Below, piece after piece: positions 1-12,300 of a DNA stretch of 64,000 nt. The stretch comes from Gnetum montanum (taxonomy: Eukaryota > Streptophyta > Gnetopsida > Gnetales > Gnetaceae), in the NCBI GenBank assembly GCA_015680685.1, contig MNCI01001886.1, positions 208,847 through 272,846 of the forward strand, in the 5' to 3' direction. Every line of letters starts with the position of its first letter. Positions within the stretch are counted from its first letter, which is position 1. The translations under genes and the position numbers were made by a program. The notes beneath the pieces were generated by a model. That model worked only from the letters and a program-made list of their open reading frames with translations, did not search any database and had not been told where the DNA came from.

Positions 1-1595
1 ATAATTTGGCTCTAATAACTGGGCTGAAAGACCATGACACATCAATTATCAAAGGTGATTATTAGCTTGTGGTCAACCAAGTAACTAATGTCTATGCTTG
101 TAAGGTTGAACATATACTACCATACAATAACTTGGCCATAAAACTAATTGAAAAGTTTGAAAATATTTACATCCAACATATTCATCATATTGAAAAAATG
201 TTAGTAGAAATTATAGCTACATTAGCATTGATAGTAACACTTAAAGTACTACATAAGTTACTATCCAAGACAGTAATCTATGTTCAACCTATTAAACAAG
301 AAAGTAAAGAAACATCCATTACTATCATAGACAATAACATGTAACCTAAATGGCTTGATAATATTAAATAATATGTATCACTTGGTGAGCCACCTTAACA
401 TTTAAATTCAATTGAAAAGAACATTATATGAAATAAAGCTAAATGATATGTTATCATGAACCATTACATACTTTGTTAAAGATCATACAATGATGTATTA
501 GTAGTTTACCTTTGAAATGTTGAAGCTCAAATAGTATTATAACAAGTACATGAGGGTTTTTGTAGGGGACATGTAGGATCCAAAACCATTGTCTCTAAGA
601 TTAGGTGCTTAGGTTATTATTGATCATACATGAAACAAAACTATATGCACAAATTGAAGACCTATGACAATTGTCAATGACATGGAAATGTGATGAATAT
701 TCCAGCAAAAGAGTTACATACAATAGAGATAACTTGGCCTTTCATATGATGGGATCTTGATATTATAAGACCTATAACACTCAAGTCATCTATAGGTTAT
801 AGTTTCATTACTACTATAACTAAATGCTTTAGAAAATGGGTAGAATCCATTCCATTAAGACAAAAAACATCATAATAGGTTTTTTGGTTTATTCTTGATA
901 CATTGCTTCACTATTTGTCTTGCCACTAATCATAGTTATAGATAATGATCTCTAGTTTAGCAGTAGTAAGACAAAAGTCTTATATATGTAATTAGCTATC
1001 CAAAATTCATTTTCTAAATCCTAATATTTACAATTCAATGGACAAGCTAAAGCTAGCAACAAAATTATAATCAACCTTCATAAAAATATGATAAACAATA
1101 ACAAGAAAAAAATGGCATGAAGAATTGTTATCTACATTATAGCCATATAGAAAAATCTTTTGTATCACCATTAGAGTCACATCTTATAGCCTTATACATG
1201 GTTTAAAAGCCATATTTTCTTTAGAATTACAAATTCCATCATTAATGGTAGCTCTATTTGACCACATTAACAAAGACTAGAATAACAAACTATGCACTAC
1301 CAACCTCTTCTCAGTGGAAGAACATCACGTACAAGCACTTTCCAACATTGATCTATACTAAGAAAAGTAAAAATAATGACATTACTCCAATCCAAATCAA
1401 TGCAACATTAAGAAAGGTAATCTAATCTTGAAGGATTTTCATGAATCTTCTAACTAGTTCACACCAAACCAGGAAGGATCATTGTTTGTCACTAAGGCCT
1501 TTGAAAATGGTGCATTCAAGATTGTTAATATGGAAAGGAATGAGGTAGCTAATACAATAAATCATTTTTATCAAAAGCCATATTACATCTAACAC
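1..1595 (+). pseudogene. Tat-type Ty3/gypsy pol remnant: RNase H tail and integrase
   Basis: Decayed 3' end of a Ty3/gypsy polyprotein. Residues read from base 69 (VNQVTNVYACK) match the end of the archaeal-type RNase H of element A (GDSKLMVNQVIEVYACK). After stops and frameshifts, integrase follows: the zinc-binding part near 545-640 (VHEGF, then GGHVG-like text), the first catalytic block near 745-780 (DLDIIRPI), a DN block near 930-960 (IVIDND) and the third block near 1030-1080 (NGQAKASNK). The tail near 1500-1580 (FKIVNMERNEV) matches the polyprotein end. The expected catalytic Glu is Lys. The element continues upstream of the window. Family call is firm; exact borders are not. Confidence 0.8.
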
Positions 1596-1949
1596 TAACC
1601 CAATTTCTCTAGTCTTTAATTACTTTTATTGACATGTTAGACTAAGTGTATTCAAAACAAATTACTTCATTAGATGAGATGACCACAAGTAAAGGCATCC
1701 CATTTTTTAGCTTCGATCTCCTATTATTTTTCGAAATAATTATGGAATATTATAAATATTGTAAAATTTATTAAGCATTCATGATTATGGAGCTTTAAAG
1801 ATTGCTCTCTATTACTGGTACCTATACCAAGGTCCCAACAAATGTCTTTTAGGCATAGGTGTCATTGGTTCTCTATTCCTATTTACTCTCTCTCTTTCTA
1901 TTTTCACATATGTAACATTTTATGTGGCTAGTTGGTTTCTTCATAGTTG
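1596..1949. other. Non-coding sequence after the pol remnant
   Basis: AT-rich sequence with no readable frame or repeat. It probably includes the 3' untranslated part of the preceding element, but I see no LTR border or polypurine tract that I can defend. Confidence 0.4.
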
Positions 1950-2650
1950 TGTTGACACGTTATGCCAAAGGATCTTACAAAGGTGTTTACAAGTTAAGCC
2001 TCTTATTGTAACCAAGTTCAAGAATTGCTTGAACTTAATTGGTCTATGTAATATTTAATATGCATTTTTTAGGATTATTTGGAAAATATGGAGCATAAGG
2101 TAGAGTTATATCTACTATTTTGTATTGTAAGGTACTTTTCCATAATTCAAGCCAAGGTGAAGGCTTTTTAGGTATGCCTTGACTTTTGTGGTCTCTTTTT
2201 TTGCATCCATTGTGTGTGTGATACATTGTATGTGCACATTGTTTTTATCCATGGTTTTATAAGTCACCTTGTATGAGCACACTATTTGTATCAATGGTTT
2301 GGTAAAACCAAAAACAAACAATGGTTTCATGGCTCCTTGTGTTGTCCATGACACTTATATATAAAGGGCTTAAGGCCTTTGATTGTAACAAGTAAGTCAA
2401 AAAACAAAGAACCAAGTAAGGTAGCCATAAAGGGTAGTGAGAGAAGTGTGGTTGTGAGTTACAAGCAATTTATGGTTGAGAATTCTCCTCTTGTAATTTT
2501 CCCTCTATTTTGTAGAAGAATTCAAGCTTCTAATTTTCTTGTGGAAGTAGGCTATAAGTTGAACAATGTAAGTCTTAGTATTTTTCTTCTTTTTATTTCG
2601 TTAATGATTTTAATCTCTAAAATAATTTTCTAATCCTATCCTATGGGATT
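1950..2650 (+). repeat. Probable Ty1/copia-type LTR or LTR fragment
   Basis: The order of signals is that of a plant Ty1/copia LTR. A TATA box (TATATATAAAGGGC) lies at about 2356-2369, followed by a leader with a 'TTGTAATTTTCCCTC' stretch, then 'AGCTTCTAATTTTCTTGTGGAAGTAGG' style text at about 2525-2552, which is typical of the R-U5 part of such LTRs. No internal primer site follows and no second LTR is present, so a solo LTR or fragment is likely. The start near the TGTTGACACG at 1951 is a guess. Confidence 0.45.
2356..2369 (+). promoter_or_regulatory. TATA box of the copia-like LTR
   Basis: TATATATAAAGGGC, placed about 200 bases before the conserved R-U5-like stretch. It is the best TATA box in the first 3 kb. 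Probably a relic. Confidence 0.45.
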
Positions 2651-3315
2651 GCCCTAAATCCTAATAATTTATAATGTGTGTAGGGGAAATAGCTACAAGG
2701 GCTTTAAAATATAACCTTTCTTCCAAGAATACTATTGTCTTCTAGAGGGGAAAAGTTAAATTTCATGAATTTGTTGTTGTACATGTCACCAATTGCTAAT
2801 TTGGTTTTGTTGCCTGCCACATTCATCAGGGAATTGAACATGATGGTAATATGCATTGCTCTTGAAATATAGGATAAATTCATAATTTTCAAGCTCATTT
2901 TAAACTATTCAATAACATACTTTGTGAACTTGACAAGCTTTTTGATTACTAAATATACAAATGTGTTGACACTTCAAATGTTAGGTAATGCAAAAGGGGT
3001 AGTTGCAATGGTAGTGTTAATTTTTCTATTTAGGAATCTTGTTTTATTATTAGGTTCTTTATTTTAGGAATGGTTGGATATGCCCTTACCATTATTGGTG
3101 TTATTCTGTATGGTGAATCAAAGCAACAATGGAAATGACTAGAGTTCAAGCCCAAGGCTAAAGAATGGATAGGCTAAGAATATTCACCATTACTTCATTC
3201 TTGTTTAGGGAAAATCAAGTTCTAGTTATTATTTTGTACTATTATTGAAATAATGTGGAAGAGTTGGATTTTGGACCAATGAAATATTCAATATAATTTC
3301 ATCCTATTTTATTCA
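2651..3315. other. Gene-free flank of element A
   Basis: AT-rich sequence without a readable frame. It is the left target flank of the 18.2-kb element: the five bases at its right edge (TTACT, 3316-3320) recur directly after the right LTR. Confidence 0.5.
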
Positions 3316-3320
3316 TTACT
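3316..3320 (+). repeat. Target-site duplication, left copy (TTACT)
   Basis: TTACT precedes the left LTR and the same five bases follow the right LTR at 21523-21527. Five bases is the usual duplication length for Ty3/gypsy integrases. It fixes both ends of element A. Confidence 0.85.
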
Positions 3321-4983
3321 TGAAACACCACAAAAATTTGAATGCTATAACCAATCTTCATCATGTAGCTTTCACCTCATGCAACTTGAGGCTAGACTTC
3401 ATTGTAAATGTGAAAAGTTTAACCCACAATGGATAATTTCACATTATTCTTTTGGGGTTGATAAATGCCTCATAAGTGGTCAAAGCCTCATTCCCCAAGT
3501 GAAAAAAATCACTTAGTATATATATTTGCACTTGTCGTGGGGGGGAGATGTGTTGTGGGTGGGGGATGCCACGGTCAAAAATTCCTTTTGGAATGTCAAT
3601 TTGATGGGTTTTATGAGGGGTATACATTTTTCTATGTTGGAAACACATGTAGGGGTGTAGATCTCAGTTACCCTTAGCATGGAAGGAAGGGGGTTTTGGA
3701 AACCTTCCCCTTAAAAGTGAAGACCACATGCACAACCTAGAAACTTTTCATCCTAAATGTGAAAGTTTTCCCCTAGCCTAAAAACGTTTTTCCGAACCTG
3801 GAAAGTTTTCTCTCTATCCTAGAAAATTTTCCCTACCTTGAAAAGTTTTCCCCCAACTTGGAAACTTTTCCTCCTTAGCATGGATGTTTTCTCTCAATGT
3901 AACGTCTTCATCCCCAGCATGGAAAATTTAATCCCTTAGCGTGGAAGCCACAAAAAGAAAAAATTCATCAATTCATAGACTTAAATGTTGACTAGCCACT
4001 TCAACAAGCATGGTGGAGAGCTCAATGTGGAAGATTCATCTCCAGTGTGGAAGGTGTGCCCTAGTTCTTGTTTATAGTAAATGGAATAGCCATGGGGGAA
4101 ACACTTACTATGTATGGTAACCACAAAAATTTGGACACCCATATCACCTAAATTTGGCATCCAATTTGCAACAAAATTACATCAAATTTGTAGCCAATTT
4201 GTAGTAGTTTCATAGCCAATTTGCAGCCTCATGTATGGCCCAAAAAAATATAAACGCCAGCCTCGAACATCATGTACAATTTGGAAGAGTTTTTTCACAA
4301 TTAAGAAATTTTTTCTTAGAATTTAAGCAAATTATCAGCAAAGTCTACCCATTTTTACAATTTGACACTTGGGGCATTTTCAAGCATTCAAGGGTTATTA
4401 TAATCTCCCATGTTTGCATCCTCTTAAATCCCATTGTAAAAGAATAATCACCTTGAGATTTGTGGATTTTTTGTATCAACTTTGTACTCCTAGGTTCTGC
4501 AATCCCTAGCATGGAGCAATCTAGCATCCAAATTTTCCACTTTTCTCATCCCCAGTAGTGGCCCAACTTGCAGATTTGAGGGTGCAGTACTGAAGAAAGG
4601 TTTAATACCATCAGGAATGGATTAGCACTTAGATCATGGAGTAGATCACATCATTTTAAATGGTCTTTAAACTCTTTCATAAGTGAACCCCCTTTTCGCT
4701 CATCCAGGTATCATTTGTACACAATTATTTCACTTATTTTTTTTCTTTCTTAATAAAGTTTTCAATTTTGTGTTTCGTATAAAAAAATTATTTTCTATGC
4801 ATTAGTAAAATCTATTTGTATTCCCATGTTTTACATCTCATAAGTCCCTAGTTAATCTGTTGGACCAACCAAGGCACCTTGAATTCCATTTTTCTTGCAA
4901 AGGCCCCAAGGATTTGGGGTTGGGGAATTGTTGCTCAATGGATCCTTGGTTTTTTTCAATGATCAAGGTTTTCAGTCACAATA
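3321..4983 (+). repeat. Left LTR of element A
   Basis: Aligns with 19934-21522 from the first bases (TGAAACACCACAAAA against TGAAATATCACAAAA) to the end (TCACAATA against TCACAACA). Landmarks shared by both copies: the 'AATCTTCATCATG' block, a G-rich tract, an array of about 20-base units built on 'TGGAAANTTTTCCC', a 'GTGAACCCCCTTT' block and a 'TCTTTCTTAATAAAGTTTT' block near the end that looks like a polyadenylation signal region. The left LTR end CACAATA differs from the right CACAACA by a C-to-T change. Confidence 0.85.
3739..3945 (+). repeat. 20-base minisatellite inside the left LTR
   Basis: About nine to ten imperfect units of 18-23 bases, each a variant of 'TGGAAAGTTTTCCCCC' plus a short spacer. 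The same array lies at the same place in the right LTR (20358-20530), so it predates insertion. Confidence 0.75.
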
Positions 4984-4991
4984 TTTTTTCT

Positions 4992-5010
4992 TGGTGCTCA
5001 AAAGAGGGCC
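4992..5010 (+). promoter_or_regulatory. Candidate primer-binding site of element A
   Basis: TGGTGCTCAAAAGAGGGCC starts nine bases after the left LTR end. Tat-lineage primer sites usually begin TGGCGCC or TGGTG; here the CpG would have decayed. The position is right, but I cannot name the tRNA. Confidence 0.35.
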
Positions 5011-5134
5011 TTGACCTAAACTCTATAACTAGATCTATTATTTTTGTTGCTATTTGCAAGATTTTTCTTGAATGTTGTAGCCAAAAACTTTGAAGAATGA
5101 ACACTAATCTTTCCCCCCTTATGACAAAAACTGC

Positions 5135-6030
5135 AACATGGAAGTTGTAGGTGGTTGGGCTTTAGCTTTTCATAGCACTTGCTATGAATTTTACAAGTCA
5201 AAGCTAGTGTTGATATCTCCTCCCCCTATTCATTTTCCTTTTTTCTTACCAATACTTTACTTTTTAGCTTCTAAATGTAGGTGGTTCAACTTTTTCGCTA
5301 GTTGGCTTCCTCCCCTACTTTTCCAAGCTAAGAAAATTGGTAACTAGCTAAAACTAGTTTTAGTGGAAAAACATCAACTTTCCACTTTCTTTAGCCTTCA
5401 TGCCCTCCAATCAATGTTCAAGTAGGAGGTGTGACATTTCCATCATCTCAACCCCCTTCTTTCCCCCATTTGCCATACCTAGCTTGGAAGTAGTTGGGAG
5501 GCTAGCATTGATGAGGTTTGAAACTAATTTAATAATTAGATCTGATTATATTGCAAGGAAAGCCATTTTCTAGTAAAAAATCAAAAGGAATTCAACACTA
5601 CCTTTAATTCCTCTTCCCCCCACCCCCTACCCCCCTCCTAATATAAAAAACCTTCGTGTGGAAGTTGCAAGTGTTTTGGGTGCTAGAATATCACAACATT
5701 TTCTATGAATTCCTAAAGCAAAGAAAACATGAAAGCCTTGATAAGAATTAAATTTTTTTGTTATATTTTTCATTGGTTTTCATACCAACCAATCCTACAT
5801 TTCCTTCCTTTTTTGGTAAAAGTTGGCAACCTATCAAAATCATCTTTGGAAATTGCCAAGTTTCCATTTTGGTCTTCAAACTTTTTCCCCTTCTCTCCAA
5901 TGTTGGAATAAGAAAGTGTGATATTTTCATTATTGCACTTCCCCTTTTTTCCTTCTTCCATACCTAGCATAGAGGTAGTTGGAAGGCCAACTTAGGTGAG
6001 GTTTGAAGCCAATGTTTCTAGTATTCCATT
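5135..6030 (+). repeat. Leader of element A with an old tandem duplication
   Basis: The untranslated leader between primer site and gag holds two diverged copies of one segment, about 5135-5530 and 5655-6015. Shared landmarks in the same order: 'GGAAGTTG' (5140, 5660), 'CTATGAATT' (5182, 5705), 'CCATACCTAGC' (5473, 5958), 'GTAGTTGG' (5490, 5974) and 'GATGAGGTTTGAA' or 'GGTGAGGTTTGAA' (5509, 5994). The offset is 480-520 bases. Both copies are rich in pyrimidine runs. Confidence 0.6.
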
Positions 6031-6194
6031 TCTAGTAAAGGGGTAAACCCCCCTTATCCCCCACTAACTAATTATAGTAAATACATAATTTTTTCTCATT
6101 TTTATTTTCTCTAAGATTTTTTAAATTCCATTCATTGTTATTTACTCCTATTTTACTATTTATATCTTATTATTAAGTAATCCTTAGCACTATA

Positions 6195-7990
6195 GCCATG
6201 CCTTTTCAAAAGTCCATGAATTTGCCCTTCGCCTTCATTCAGAAATCACTTGATTGGTATCACACATTGTCCAAAGGGCCCATATCCTCTTTGGAGGATT
6301 TAGTAGCCTAGTTTTTGAACCACTTTAAGTATAACTTGAAGCCTAACACAATGCTTGACCAACTCATGAAGGTCAAGTCGGGGTCCTTAGAACCCATACA
6401 AAAATTCATTCAATGGTGGAATGGACTACTAAATGAAATAATAGAGCCCATAGCTAAATCCCACTTGTTAGCCATATTCAAGGAATCAGTTAATGACTTC
6501 ATCAAGTATAAACTCTACTATCTTAATCCATGGTCTCTTGGCTAAGCATTCTCATGAATTAAAAATATAGAGGATTCCACAAAGGTTAGTCATGATTTGG
6601 CCTATATATCATATAAAAACCAACATACTCAAAGAGACAAGGAAAAGGGAAAATAAAAAAACACTACCATAGTAGCTATGATTAAGGAAACAAGACTATG
6701 AACCAAGGGTTGAAGGTCAATCCTCCCAAGGCCCCCACCAATGATCATAATAACCAACCATCCACTTCTAGGACCACGACATTGACAACAAATAGACCTA
6801 ACTTTGAAAGAAAGGACAAGTCTAAATACACTATGTTGCCATTAAAACCATTCGAGTTGCCAGACCAACTGTTAATAAGTGGATGGATGCAACAAAAAAA
6901 ATGATTGACGCCACTCGAAAAAAGCACAAGCAACTATGTGAAATGGCCAAAGATCCCACTCAGGCAATGAAGGATGATCCCCAGTTACCTAGATACTTCA
7001 AGCTAGACTATTTTTATCATTATCAACAATTACCTAGTCATGATATAGACTACTACCTTGCACTGAAGGATGATCTGCAAAGGATTATAGACATGGGGGA
7101 ATTGGTTTTGGATGCTTTTAAGCTAATTCTGCACAAAATCAATTGACGCAGGTCTACAAAGACCTGTTGAATGCTAATGATAGCCCCTATGTTATATCAA
7201 CATTAAAAATTAATGATAATCAAAGACCTACAATAGAACCATTCATGATTCAAGTACCCCTCTACAATGAAAGGGCTTCTTTGGCTTCCCATAGGTCAAG
7301 ATCCCCCTTTGTTTTGAAAGTACCATCATGAATTCCTTTGAGGGAACCTTTTTTCATCAAGGTCTCCCAACCTAATACAACCCAAATAGTTGTAGCCCAA
7401 ACAATTGTACAATGACCCCCTATGATAGCCAATGCTATTGCCTCTTCCTTATAGCCAATGGATGTGAACCAAAAACCTACAGCGAACCAAAGGAAGAAGC
7501 CTAAGCAAAAGACTAATAAGAAGGGAGATAAGTAGATGAAGGAATGAAAGGATGTGGACCCACTAAAGCCCACTTCAATTTTAGCTACACCCATGACCTC
7601 CTTTACCCTAACCTCTTTAACCAAGAAGCCATAGGAGGACACCAAAGCCCACAACCAAAACAAGAAGGAAGAGCCAGAATATCCATAGCCTAAAGTTGAA
7701 GTTCACATTTTGGGACACATGGAGGAAGTAAAGCACAATCAGTGACAAAGTCATGACCAATGAAAAAACATTCCTTAGTGCAATGGACCAAGTTAGGCAA
7801 TCCCTCAAGTAGAAAGACACAACCCTAAGCTGGTATGACTTGATTATGACTTTTGTCACACATTGTAAGATGCTAATCAAAATGTTGACCTCTATACTTT
7901 TTTGTGAGGATATTCCTACTAATGAGGAATCTATCCATGTAGTGATGATTCCTCCCTCACCAAGGAAAGAGAAGTCACCACTATTATAAT
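6195..7990 (+). pseudogene. gag: Gag of element A (Tat lineage), decayed
   Basis: Structural polyprotein that would package the element RNA. From 6196 it reads MPFQKSMN, then the conserved gag core (WYHTLSKGPISSLEDLVA near 6256-6310, then FNHFKYNLKP and a 'QKFIQWWNGLLNE' segment to 6440). After frameshifts come a low-complexity Thr/Asn/Pro linker (6698-6830), a block with PRYFKLDYFYHYQQLPSHD (about 6990-7045) and a 'YKDLLNANDSPY' block (7152-7190), both shared with the gag remnants at 38530-40880 and 57905-59400. A Lys-rich linker leads to protease. No CCHC knuckle is visible, which is common in Tat gags. At least three frameshifts and many stops. Confidence 0.75.
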
Positions 7991-8019
7991 TTTTCAATAG
8001 AAAATTTAAGGTTAATCCT

Positions 8020-8690
8020 TAGAATGACAAAGTGACTATAGCCCCTTTATTCATAACCATGCACATAGGACAATTTAAAACACATTGGCTGCATGTTAAT
8101 GACGAAGTTGCAACTAATGTCATCCCATGCACCATTGTTGAATGCTTAGGCTTAATTAAGCAAGTAGAACCCACAACCACCATAGCTCTTAAGTCCTTCA
8201 ATAGATCAAGAGCCATAATCAAGGGGTTTATCTCCTTGGATTTTGTAGTTAGAGAATAATTCCCTACAACTACTAACTTCTTGGTTGTGGAAGAGATACT
8301 AGGATTCAACTTGATCCTAGGAAGACCTTGGTTTACTCAGTTATGAGCTATTTCCATACCCATCCATCAAGAAATTCACCTTCCTTACAACGAAGGTGAA
8401 ATCATCATTCATGGTCATAAGAGAGTTCCCCTAGCTTTCAACAAAGTAGACATAGAAGAAGAGTCCAAAGTAGAGCTACAAGAAGAAGCTCTTAGCCATG
8501 AAGAGCAAAAAACCCAAGATAGCCAATGATGATAATGCAAGGCAATGGTATACATTATGGGATGAGCTTCCTTTTACATCATAAGTAAAGGGGATGATGA
8601 ATACAAGCTTGTGTAGAGTAGGCCTTACTCACGTCTTAATCTTGCAATGATTAAGAAGAATCTACATAAGTGAAGTTTACCTTAACCTTT
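8020..8690 (+). pseudogene. pro: Aspartic protease of element A and its C-terminal tail
   Basis: Cuts the polyprotein in a live element. The frame from 8032 (PLFITMHIGQF) runs through the active-site region (HVNDEVATNVIPCTIV, about 8092-8140; the usual D-[ST/G]-[GA] triad is altered to DEV), a LDFVV strand near 8238, and the hallmark ILGRPW near 8310-8330. A QEIHLPYNEGEIIIHG segment at about 8370-8410 matches the protease end in repeat B (34390-34450). An acidic Glu-rich tail follows to about 8520. The frame then fades, consistent with an exon end or a decayed C-terminus. Confidence 0.7.
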
Positions 8691-8890
8691 CCATGCCTTG
8701 ATGACTAGATGCATTGATAGCCATATAGCCTTACTTTTCATTTATATTTTATTACATATGCAATTGTTGTTTTATGCTTTATGCACATAGCCTAATGCAT
8801 GTAGCCTGAGTTCATTTACATGTTTTTCTATCACCTTTCTTTATTTTTACTTATGTTTTAAGCATTGAAAAAATGTCTCTTTCATACTTT

Positions 8891-9004
8891 GTCTGCTAAG
8901 ACATTAAATTGGCATTATCATTCGCTAAGATGTTAAATTGACATTATTGTCTCCTAAGACATTAAACTAGCACTATGTCCACTAAGATGTTAAATTGGCA
9001 TGAT
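8891..9004 (+). repeat. 30-base tandem repeat, four units
   Basis: Four imperfect copies of 'CTAAGACATTAAATTGGCATTA' plus a short spacer, 27-30 bases each. CTAAGA and TTAAAnT are kept in all units. Confidence 0.8.
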
Positions 9005-9352
9005 GGCCCACCATAAACTCAAACTAACAAAACTATATAACTTGTTGTTCTAATGGCCTAAAACTAGTAAACATTCCTTTTATTATTATATCTTATTTTG
9101 TTTATCCTATTATCACATCAATTTAATGTTATAATGAAAACATAAATATAGCCATGTTTATAATGTGTACTACTATAGATGCATATAGCCAAAAATAAAA
9201 CCAAATATTTAAATTTAAAATTAAAATTTTCATAACATAAATAGCCATAGCCACAATGTGTAGTAAAAATGTCAAAGAATAACAACCATCAATGACATAG
9301 TCTTGGATAACCATAGCCATCAACATCAAAGCAAAAACAAGTGGCCAATAAG

Positions 9353-12300
9353 CTAAACTAAAGGAGGCTGCTGAGTAGCATCTGGAGGAGGAAGTGGTGG
9401 ATCATTCCCACCCTCACCGCTAGGGCTAGAAATGTCTCATGAGGCATGAAATGTAATAACATATAGCTAGCTAGTAACCCATAGCCAAAATCATGACTTT
9501 AAACAAAAACTAAAACATAAAATATATCAAACCTCTAGAGATTTCAGCTCCATTACTTCTAGGGGTATATGGGGAAGGCCTTCCTCAAAACAATGGAGGA
9601 TTTGGTCCTCTATCATGTTGACATGGTTAACATCCCCAAGATCAACACCAGAAAGAATGTCAAACCTATCTATATGAGTCCAAGTAGGAGGCTCATGAGT
9701 AGATGTAGCTATAGAGGTCTCACCTAAAATAGTCATTATTTGATGAGTAGAGATTTGCCTCACCTTGAGAGTAATTTTAAAAATTTGATAAGCACTCTTT
9801 GCCTAGATCCCCTAGATGAACAACTCTCTCTTGTGGTATTCAACTGACTCTTCCTTAAGCCACTTTCGATAGGCCCCATGATTAACCTTATACTAATGCT
9901 TGTGGGCCTATTGTATCTTGCCTTACTCTAGGATGAAAGCATAGTGATCCTTCTAGTCCTCAACCTTTTGGAAGATAAGGTCCATCTACATACATTGTTT
10001 CACCATCTCTCGTGGGACTACTAATTTGTCTTGAACAACATGCTAGTAGTGGGCCCATGTGATCTCCTTAGTCTGTAACTCCCCCAAGTTAGCCACTTGT
10101 GCTTCCATAGAGGCTTTATAGTATCAAAGATCTGTAATCATATCCTATTTCCTTTGAGTTTTTTCCCTCAAGGCCATAACTTCCTCCCATAGGTATTTTT
10201 TGGACCTTTCTAGCTCCCATTAATCTTTTCTACATGACATTGCTAAATCAATTGTAATCTTGTATAACTTCATGAGTACACTAGACACATTAGAGCAAAG
10301 CTTAGGCAGGAGTCTACTTTCATGTCTTTGTTGGGATCCCACTCCATGGAGAGTACTACACAATCATAAAATACAACCTTCAATAGCCATAATGCAAGAA
10401 AGACCCATAATTAAAGCACATAAAAGAAAATTGTTACGTATCTTAGGTGTAGCCAGATGCAATTGATCGATGATGTCTTTAGCAATCCCACACAAGAGCT
10501 CCACTTTGTTTGGAATCTCTACCCATGATTTCACATGAAGCTTAAAGATAGGAGCTTGTGTTGGTGGCTTAGAAACTATTGCAAGCATAGACATCATTGA
10601 AAAGTTAGAATGAGAACCAAAGACAACCAATAAGATATAACAAAAATACCTCCTCTAGGATGATGATGGAAGAGGTACATGGTATCACCTCACCAAAAAA
10701 AGTCATCTAAATCATCTATACCTACATTGGCAAGTCCTTCAACCATAAGTTGCTTTTGTGCTACCTAATCTGCATGCCTTTGTTCTACCTCTATAGCAGC
10801 TTAGGATACTATGACTTGATGCTTATCTACAAGCATAGCACATAGAAAAATAGTTAAAACATAAAGCCATAAAGTAGTCACAAAATTTTAAAACATGAAA
10901 TAGAAAAATTTAAACAAAGAATACCTACAACTACCTACTATGATGGCTTAAGCTTAAACTTAAGCTTCTTCAGGGTAGGATAATCTAATGTTGGGATGCC
11001 TCCTTCATAGGCCTCTTGAGTTTCTCTCTAGTTGCCCCTTCAACCTCCATACACCATCATTTGGCATCTTGGACACTTTTAGGAAATGTGATGGGCTCAT
11101 CATCAAGGTTCTTAGTTATGATGTATAATATTTCATCCATTTCCTCTAGTGGATTCTGGACTTGCACTATTTGATAAATGTGCTTTATCTAGGGCCTATA
11201 AAGTTAGCTTTGATTTTGGCAAACCCATCATCCATTCCTATACACCATTAGGAACTTCACAAAACTCTTTAGATAACTTTGAAAAAATGAAAAGTGCATA
11301 TGGATTATTGTAGAGGTGTCAACACGAAGTCTAAGGATCTCCTCTCAAAGCCTAGTAGCCAAAGTAGTAGCCTAATAAAATTTTTTGGCCTACATTAAGA
11401 CCTTATTAAACATCCACCTCTATGCTAGACTGATTACCTTTTTTATGATAGTAGTTTGGGGAATGCATGAGACCTAAACAAAGGATATGATTCCTTTGCA
11501 TTAGGGTTTGTGGAGATATCCATCAAAATTCTAGAGTAGCTAGTGTTGGCACCAAGCCACTCTAGAACTTCTTTATGATGGCTTGATTCCATTATCATCC
11601 TATTAGGGACCTTTGCCCCATCAACAGGGATACCAATCAAGTCACTAAAGAGGCCATCACCTACATCCATGTTCACCTTAATACCTTAGGTGATGGTACT
11701 AAAATGACCAACCTTCTCATTGAAGGAGTCAATGACATAGAGTGTCTCTATAGTAGGAATGGATGGGATAGGTGCCATGAATACATCAAGAAAAATGCAT
11801 GTTGGTTGTTAGGTTCCTACCCCTTTAGCCACTCCTATGTTAATGTTACATCACCAAACTTCAAGATGAGGGCATCCTCATGATGTGAACATGAAAGTGA
11901 TATAGTGATATCAGCTAAGATGGAAAGTCCTAGGAAGAAATAACCAAAGGTTAGCATCAATATGAGTAGTTTCAAAAACCAAGAATAAAAATGAAACACT
12001 TAGATCCATAAAACACTAGAAGCTATATGTTCACCTTTATGTTTCTTTTTAGATGTGAAGGTTCCAACTACAAGGGTCTAACTTGTGCCATCGGCATCTA
12101 CCCACCAACTATGCATTGTGTCATCATCTTTGTTCTTTTTGTATATGAGGTTAAACCTAGTTGCATATTCATCAAATTCCCCTCTTAACTATTGTTACAT
12201 AGTAGTTCTAATTTGAGGACTCTTAGTGAGTTTATCCAAAGTATTTTAAGCCACTACCAAGATTTGATCATTGACAATCAAGCCTTCATTGTTGACCTTG

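Noticed and set aside
1951-2965. TGTTGACAC at 1951 and again near 2956 as paired LTR starts
   Set aside because: Only about nine bases match and the following sequences differ, so they are not a repeat pair.
7262-7997. Two long minus-strand frames rich in hydrophobic residues across gag
   Set aside because: They are reverse-strand shadows of the Lys/Pro/Thr-rich gag-protease linker, whose complement reads as Phe/Leu/Val. They share no motif with a membrane protein.
8890-9010. CRISPR-like array of 30-base units
   Set aside because: The units are contiguous and diverged, without unique spacers, and the genome is a plant. It is a simple tandem repeat.
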